Positions 6,080 through 9,968 of a stretch of 9,968 bases of DNA are shown here, one piece after another. Origin of the DNA: an uncultured Lachnospiraceae bacterium (GTDB taxonomy: Bacteria > Bacillota > Clostridia > Lachnospirales > Lachnospiraceae); contig CACXGR010000225.1 of assembly GCA_902767235.1 (NCBI GenBank), positions 1 to 9,968 of the forward strand, read 5' to 3'. The position numbers were made by a program, and so were the translations under genes. Each line of letters starts with the position of its first letter. The first letter of the stretch is position 1. The notes below the pieces were generated by a model. That model searched no databases and was not told where the DNA came from. It saw only the letters and a program-made list of their open reading frames with translations.

Positions 6080-8743
6080 TCACCGATAGGCATCCAGAGA
6101 ACCGGATACATCCACTCTGTCGATCTTCTGGATCTCCTCCCCGTCATAGACCAGATCGGAATATAAGACCCCCAGCTTCGTAAGGTTTCCCGATACGGGT
6201 CTCAAAATATCTTCGGTATCCAATCTGCAGACTTCATCGCTTCCGTACTGATAGAGAGATCGGTACCGCACGCGCGTGAGGCCGAGCTCTGAAAGCCGTC
6301 TCTCGTATGTCTCTTTGAGTGCGCCGTCCACCGCCTCTCCCTGCGAGGCATCTTCTTTCCTCCAATAATGTAGTCCGTCTCCGTCCCGATCCGGCGCGCC
6401 GCCGATCTCATTCTCTTTCACAGGTATTGATACGACTATGTGTTCCTCGTCAGAGCCGGGGTATTCGCCGTAGTTGACGGCTCCATTTACGGAAAATCTG
6501 CTGCCGTAAAAGGAGAGCGAGAGAACCGTCTCGTTCATTGAATTAAACTCATGATACAGATCCACGCCGATCGCCGGCATGCCCTTTAAAGAGTACCTGA
6601 AGAAGGTGATCCGCCGGTTCGTCCCCGCATAAGAGATATTGGATTCTTTGATCACATACCGGCTGGCGCTCTGCCATGCTCCGTTTTTATAGACAAACAT
6701 TTCCAGTGTGATCTCTTCCTTTGTAAGCTGCGATGCCGTCATCAGATTCGCGTAAGTTAACGGAACAGACGTCTGATTGCGCATCACCAGAAGCTCCTCA
6801 TTACCGTCCAGGTCGTAGTCGTAAAAATCCGCAAACAAAAGACCGTCAAACTGTTTATCCAAAAGAGGCCTGTAACTGCTTCCGCCTTCCCGTACCCTGA
6901 TCTGCTCCTCGCCGGTCGGCATCACTCCGTATTGACCCCTGAGTTCTTCCAGAATACCGACGTGGTCAATCTCTTTTTTCTCTTCCGGAACCGCTTCCGG
7001 AACTGCTTTCGGAACCGCTTCCGGTACAGGTTCCTGCTCCGGCTCTTTTTCCCTGCTTTTCAGTCCCAGATACTGCTCGGCAAGTTCCAGTGAAAAAGCC
7101 AGATTCAGCGTCGGTTTGGAGATGTTCGTCCATTCGGAATCCGTAATGAACTTGATCCGTGAAGTGTCGATCGCAAGTCCCGGCGTTCGATCTTTTGATG
7201 ACCAGAAGGCGTTGCTGTGCTTCCCCGGATCCCGGAACAGAAGGAGCGCTTTCACTTCCTCAGCTGTCAGATCCGCGTCCATGGACCAGATCGATGCCGC
7301 CGCGCCCGCAACCTGCGGTGCCGCCATGGACGTCCCGCTCATGGCCTGGATCTCTCCGTTCACCGTGCTGTAGACCTTCACTCCCGGCGCCATCAGGTCC
7401 ACCCGCTCGTCCATACAGCATGTTTTTGCAATCCTGTCTTTGCTGTCATAGGACCCGACCACCAGGATCCTGTCCGCGACACTTTTATCGCGGATCGCCG
7501 CAAACCGGTTGCTGTATATCGGGGGGATCACGCCGTCAAAATACTGACTCCCCCCATGCACGATATTCTTTTTTTTAAGCTGATTGTCGATGATATGGCG
7601 GATCTGATCGAGAAACGTATCGTCCATCTCTGTTGTGTCTTCAAAGAGATATTCTTTGTCCTTATACTCGATCACATAAGTATCCCCGTTTCCCCTTCTG
7701 GAGCAGTTTCCGGCGCTCTGGATGATCAGGAACTCATATCCCTCATCGATCAGGCGTCGGAGTGCACTTGCTGTCAGTCCGGCGTTATCGTCGCTGATCA
7801 TCACCTCCCGGGCTTTTTTCGACCAGGCTCTGCTCTGCTCCTCTGTCACGGCAATTCCCGCTGCGCCCCGCCGTGTTATCCAGTAATTCATAAAAGCAAC
7901 GCTGTCCGTATAACCATAGCTCTGGTTGATCACTTTGGTCCCGCCCTTGATCGTTTGAACCAGGAAATCCGTCTCCTGTGCGATCGTCCTGCCGCGCCAT
8001 GTCTGCCCTGTGATCTTTGAATCACCGGTCGGGTTCGGAAAGACGCCCTTTATGCCTTTTCCGTTCCAGGAAGCTCCGAGGATACCCGCCACATGTGTTC
8101 CGTGTTCGTAAGCTGAGCTTCCCTGCTCCTCGGACGGATTTGTAAAAGTGTAGGAGAGATCGTAATGATCCTGAAACCCGGAATCCACGATCGCAATATC
8201 GACCCGGTCGCGCATACTCGGCAAATACTGTTCCTGCCGGTCTGCCCCGATCTCTCTAAAGCCCCAGCCCCGGTCTCCGCCTGCCCAGTCGGATTCCTCG
8301 TCGTCACTGCATAGCGGCTCCACACAATTTAGGACTGCATTCTCTACAGACGCATCCGACTGAAGGCTTTCGCTGCGCTTTCGCAGTTCTTCATAATCGC
8401 ATGCATCACTGAGCCGCAGCTGATAGATTCCAGCCTCCGGGATAGAACCGACGACCGATGCGCAGCTTCTTTTCGCGATCTCAAGGACTGCGCTTTCTCT
8501 GATTCCTTTCTTTGTCTGGATCAGGAGCTCGTTGTCCGCGTAATAGTAATCGGATCCCTCAGAAAGCGGTTTTAAATGCTTTGGTTCTGTCGCTGCTGCG
8601 CCTTCCGGAACCGCTTCGCTCTTTTTTGACTGGTCGGAAGGATCGCTGCCTTTGGCTGCGCCTGTCCCGTGCGGAAAAAACAATCCGATAAAGAGCAGGA
8701 CTGCCATAAGTTCTGCGATCATTCCGAAAATATTTCGCTTCAT
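6080..8743 (-). CDS. Subtilisin-like (S8) serine protease, exported, with C-terminal extension
   Basis: This 887-residue protein has an N-terminal hydrophobic segment (about 8-24) acting as signal peptide or anchor. A pro-region at about 65-145 resembles the fervidolysin/I9-type chaperone-inhibitor. The peptidase S8 domain (about 160-535) has a complete catalytic set: D187 in VDIAIVDSG, H214 in HGTHVAG, oxyanion N346 in SAGN and S472 in GTSMAAP. A repetitive Pro/Glu/Val/Ala linker (about 566-588) leads to a C-terminal region of about 300 residues that I cannot assign to a family. It contains Asp-rich loops that could bind calcium (DYDLDGNEE at 642-650, DRDGDG at 785-790). No LPxTG, SLH or other wall anchor is visible. 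It sits between two membrane FHA genes on the same strand, 59 bp from one and 71 bp from the other, so it is probably co-expressed with the signalling module and may process an extracellular protein. The substrate is unknown. The ATG at 8743 has GGGAAG upstream. Confidence 0.93.
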   Translation of the reverse strand: MKRNIFGMIAELMAVLLFIGLFFPHGTGAAKGSDPSDQSKKSEAVPEGAAATEPKHLKPLSEGSDYYYADNELLIQTKKGIRESAVLEIAKRSCASVVGSIPEAGIYQLRLSDACDYEELRKRSESLQSDASVENAVLNCVEPLCSDDEESDWAGGDRGWGFREIGADRQEQYLPSMRDRVDIAIVDSGFQDHYDLSYTFTNPSEEQGSSAYEHGTHVAGILGASWNGKGIKGVFPNPTGDSKITGQTWRGRTIAQETDFLVQTIKGGTKVINQSYGYTDSVAFMNYWITRRGAAGIAVTEEQSRAWSKKAREVMISDDNAGLTASALRRLIDEGYEFLIIQSAGNCSRRGNGDTYVIEYKDKEYLFEDTTEMDDTFLDQIRHIIDNQLKKKNIVHGGSQYFDGVIPPIYSNRFAAIRDKSVADRILVVGSYDSKDRIAKTCCMDERVDLMAPGVKVYSTVNGEIQAMSGTSMAAPQVAGAAASIWSMDADLTAEEVKALLLFRDPGKHSNAFWSSKDRTPGLAIDTSRIKFITDSEWTNISKPTLNLAFSLELAEQYLGLKSREKEPEQEPVPEAVPKAVPEAVPEEKKEIDHVGILEELRGQYGVMPTGEEQIRVREGGSSYRPLLDKQFDGLLFADFYDYDLDGNEELLVMRNQTSVPLTYANLMTASQLTKEEITLEMFVYKNGAWQSASRYVIKESNISYAGTNRRITFFRYSLKGMPAIGVDLYHEFNSMNETVLSLSFYGSRFSVNGAVNYGEYPGSDEEHIVVSIPVKENEIGGAPDRDGDGLHYWRKEDASQGEAVDGALKETYERRLSELGLTRVRYRSLYQYGSDEVCRLDTEDILRPVSGNLTKLGVLYSDLVYDGEEIQKIDRVDVSGSLDAYR
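6974..7035 (-). repeat. Short tandem repeat encoding the protease Pro-Glu-Ala-Val linker
   Basis: Several imperfect copies of a roughly 12 to 15-base unit (ggaaccgcttcc, ggaactgctttc, ggaaccgcttcc, ggtacaggttcc) lie in tandem. On the minus strand they encode the VPEAVPKAVPEAVPE-type linker at about residues 572-587 of the protease. Such repeats can change copy number by slippage without breaking the frame. Confidence 0.7.
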
Positions 8744-8765
8744 GCCATCTTCCCTTCCCTTTCAA

Positions 8766-8791
8766 GACCTGCCGGACGCACCGCCCAGGTC
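8766..8791 (-). other. Weak inverted repeat between FHA and protease genes
   Basis: GACCTG (8766-8771) and CAGGTC (8786-8791) form a perfect 6-bp stem around a 14-base, GC-rich loop in the gap between the FHA stop (8803) and the protease ATG (8743). No T-run follows on the minus strand, so it is unlikely to end transcription. It may partly slow read-through or do nothing. Confidence 0.3.
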
Positions 8792-8802
8792 ACAGACTGC
8801 CT

Positions 8803-9600
8803 TTAAGAAAACAGAAAGACCGGTCCGTTCTTTCCGATGCGGATCCCGTCCCCGCTGCTTACCTTTACGTACTGGTTCTTCGGGATCCGCCTTCCGTCCA
8901 GGAAGGAAATCCCGTTTTCCGAAATGTCCTTGACCATTCCGCAGCCATCCTTCGCGCTGTAGCGGACCACGCAGTGCGCCCGGCTGACCTTTGCGCCGCC
9001 AAGCACGATATTGCATCTGCCGGGATCCCGGCCGATCACGATCTCCTTTCCGTCGCTCAGATCAAAGGATGCTCCCGCATACTCGCCGCCGAAGCATCGC
9101 AGCGTGCTGCCCGGTCCCGGGACTGCCGCTATACGCTTCGCCGACGGTGCCGCCTTTTTGGCGCTGCGGGCGGCCCTTTTTCCTCTGCCCTCCGCGCGGA
9201 TCGCCTTGATCCCGGCGGGGATCCCCGGCACCCATGCCATGCCGGCGATCGTGCAGAACATGACATAGACGACGATGAGTCCTCGGATGAATCCCTTTTT
9301 GCTCCCTGTAAAGATCCACCACATCAGTGCGGCGATCGTGATCTCTCCGCTGAAGTGAAGTGCTTTGGCGAACCAGTTCAGCATTGTCTTATAGCCAAAT
9401 GCATAGCCGAAGCCATAGAGCGGTGCGACTGCCAGCATGCCCAGATATCTTGACTTTTCCGCCGCCGGCACCGGCGAACCCGATGCGGCCATAGCGATAT
9501 CAAAAACAGCGATGAACACAGCCATGACGATCGTTCCGATCACCGCCCCCCAAAATCCTTTTGCTTTCGCAGACATTTGTCTTCTTTTTGTGCCTTCCAT
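8803..9600 (-). CDS. Four-TM membrane protein with C-terminal FHA domain (first gene of the cluster)
   Basis: This 265-residue protein has four hydrophobic segments (about 16-36, 52-70, 84-98, 105-125). A very basic, Ala/Lys/Arg-rich linker follows (about 132-158) and should stay in the cytoplasm. The FHA domain at about 165-265 has IGRDPGRC (G190, R191), KVSRAHC (S206, R207, H209) and ISENGISF (N229, G230), so the phosphothreonine-binding residues are essentially intact. It is paralogous to the FHA protein at 5241-6008, with which it shares GRDPxxC and the S-R-x-H-C motif. The first TM half has no recognised catalytic or transport motif. The ATG at 9600 is preceded by AGGAAGG at seven bases, an excellent ribosome site. 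It is probably the promoter-proximal gene of the minus-strand cluster, 59 bp before the protease gene. Confidence 0.87.
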   Translation of the reverse strand: MEGTKRRQMSAKAKGFWGAVIGTIVMAVFIAVFDIAMAASGSPVPAAEKSRYLGMLAVAPLYGFGYAFGYKTMLNWFAKALHFSGEITIAALMWWIFTGSKKGFIRGLIVVYVMFCTIAGMAWVPGIPAGIKAIRAEGRGKRAARSAKKAAPSAKRIAAVPGPGSTLRCFGGEYAGASFDLSDGKEIVIGRDPGRCNIVLGGAKVSRAHCVVRYSAKDGCGMVKDISENGISFLDGRRIPKNQYVKVSSGDGIRIGKNGPVFLFS

Positions 9601-9650
9601 GTTAAGACCTTCCTTTCCATCCTTTGATCAGACTGAATTACCTTCCTGTG

Positions 9651-9679
9651 AATACAGCATAATCCGGCAGGGTCCTCAA
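9651..9679 (-). promoter_or_regulatory. Possible promoter for the minus-strand cluster
   Basis: On the minus strand TTGAGG (9674-9679), a 17-base spacer and TGTATT (9651-9656) match the -35/-10 consensus at four of six each. A TGC before the -10 resembles an extended -10. It would give a leader of about 45 bases before the ATG at 9600. The match is moderate; an upstream TTGACG around 9732-9737 is an alternative -35 but lacks a good -10. Confidence 0.35.
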
Positions 9680-9708
9680 TTTCTGCGCTTGTCATTTTTG
9701 GCAGGGTC
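9666..9708. repeat. Direct repeat of a 9-mer in the divergent intergenic region
   Basis: GGCAGGGTC occurs at 9666-9674 and again at 9700-9708, with starts 34 bp apart. One copy touches the proposed -35 of the FHA gene. Two exact copies this close in a short non-coding region could be a regulator site, but chance is not excluded. Confidence 0.4.
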
Positions 9709-9751
9709 TTTGTAAATATTGGATAGGATCAGCGTCAAATCCATGAATAAG

Positions 9752-9783
9752 CTCTTTGAAGCGGTCAAAATATGGTAAACTGA
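9752..9783 (+). promoter_or_regulatory. Possible promoter for the plus-strand gene
   Basis: On the plus strand TTGAAG and, 14 bases later, TAAACT (with TG two bases before it, extended -10 style) lie upstream of the gene at 9883. The spacer is short and each hexamer matches four of six, so this is only a candidate. The leader would be about 95 bases and contains a small hairpin (CCGCG, 7-base loop, CGCGG). Confidence 0.25.
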
Positions 9784-9882
9784 AAGGTACAGGACCGGCC
9801 GTCTCTTTAAGCCCGCGAGCAGTACGCGGCCCGTCATGATCACATACTTTCCGCATAATTCATAAGCATTAAGGAGGCCGTC

Positions 9883-9968
9883 ATGCCCAGAGAAGTGAAC
9901 CCCAGAATTCATGTCAACGAGAGAGACTACCCGATCAAGGATCACCGCTGCGATGATCCGGTCAAAAA
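9883..9968 (+). CDS. Unknown protein, N-terminal 28 codons only, divergent to the cluster
   Basis: The ATG at 9883 follows a textbook AAGGAGG (9871-9877) at five bases' spacing, and the frame stays open to the right edge. The visible residues begin MPREVNPRIHVNERDYPIKD, are polar and contain one cysteine. There is no signal peptide or membrane segment. I do not recognise the family from this fragment. It points away from the minus-strand FHA/protease/kinase cluster and shares the intergenic region with it, so it may be an unrelated neighbour or a divergently regulated partner. Confidence 0.65.
   Translation, partial: MPREVNPRIHVNERDYPIKDHRCDDPVK

Noticed and set aside
7217..8020. Plus-strand open frame of 267 codons
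   Set aside because: It is antisense to the catalytic core of the S8 protease, with His/Cys/Arg-rich sequence typical of a reverse-frame shadow.
6080..8743. Type VII secretion mycosin interpretation of the S8 protease
   Set aside because: Mycosins are S8 proteases with a C-terminal membrane anchor in clusters with EssC/EccC and WXG100 genes. Here the hydrophobic segment is N-terminal, there is a long C-terminal extension, and no secretion ATPase or WXG100 gene is in the window.
9676..9945. Minus-strand open frame of 89 codons in the divergent intergenic region
   Set aside because: It overlaps the plus-strand gene that has an AAGGAGG site and covers the likely promoter region. It has no recognisable domain.
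1..9968. Mobile element, CRISPR or phage origin of the cluster
   Set aside because: No transposase, integrase, terminal inverted repeats, tRNA-adjacent attachment site or regularly spaced repeats were seen.

Overview
The window reads as bacterial chromosome from a low-to-mid GC Firmicute, most likely a Clostridia/Lachnospiraceae-type gut organism. This is inferred from the strong AGGAGG-like ribosome binding sites, the LytTR regulator, the zinc-ribbon Ser/Thr kinase carrying WG repeats, and C-terminal Asp-rich 'DxDxDG' secreted domains of the kind common in that group. No rRNA, tRNA, CRISPR array, transposase or phage gene is visible.

Eight genes lie on the minus strand and one begins on the plus strand at the right edge. 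In transcription order (right to left) the minus-strand genes are: a four-TM protein with a C-terminal FHA domain (9600-8803); a secreted or membrane-anchored subtilisin-like (S8) protease with a pro-region and a large C-terminal extension (8743-6080); a second four-TM FHA protein (6008-5241); a LytTR response regulator with a degenerate receiver (5156-4443); a transmembrane Ser/Thr protein kinase with a zinc ribbon and extracytoplasmic WG repeats (4394-1506); a small FHA protein (1419-958); a zinc-ribbon FHA protein overlapping it by 4 bp (961-296); and the start of an exported metallo-beta-lactamase-fold hydrolase (225 to beyond position 1). A good sigma-A-like promoter overlaps the stop codon of the second four-TM FHA gene, so the set may be one operon with an internal promoter, or two tandem operons. 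A divergent gene of unknown function begins at 9883.

Together the genes look like a self-contained phosphothreonine signalling module. One kinase could sense the outside through its extracytoplasmic domain, and four FHA proteins (two membrane-bound, two soluble) are candidate phosphothreonine readers. Two exported hydrolases, a protease and an MBL-fold enzyme, are candidate effectors or signal processors, and a LytTR factor would provide transcriptional output. No cognate PP2C phosphatase or histidine kinase is inside the window. I do not recognise this exact combination as a named system. The grouping is inferred from gene order and domain content.
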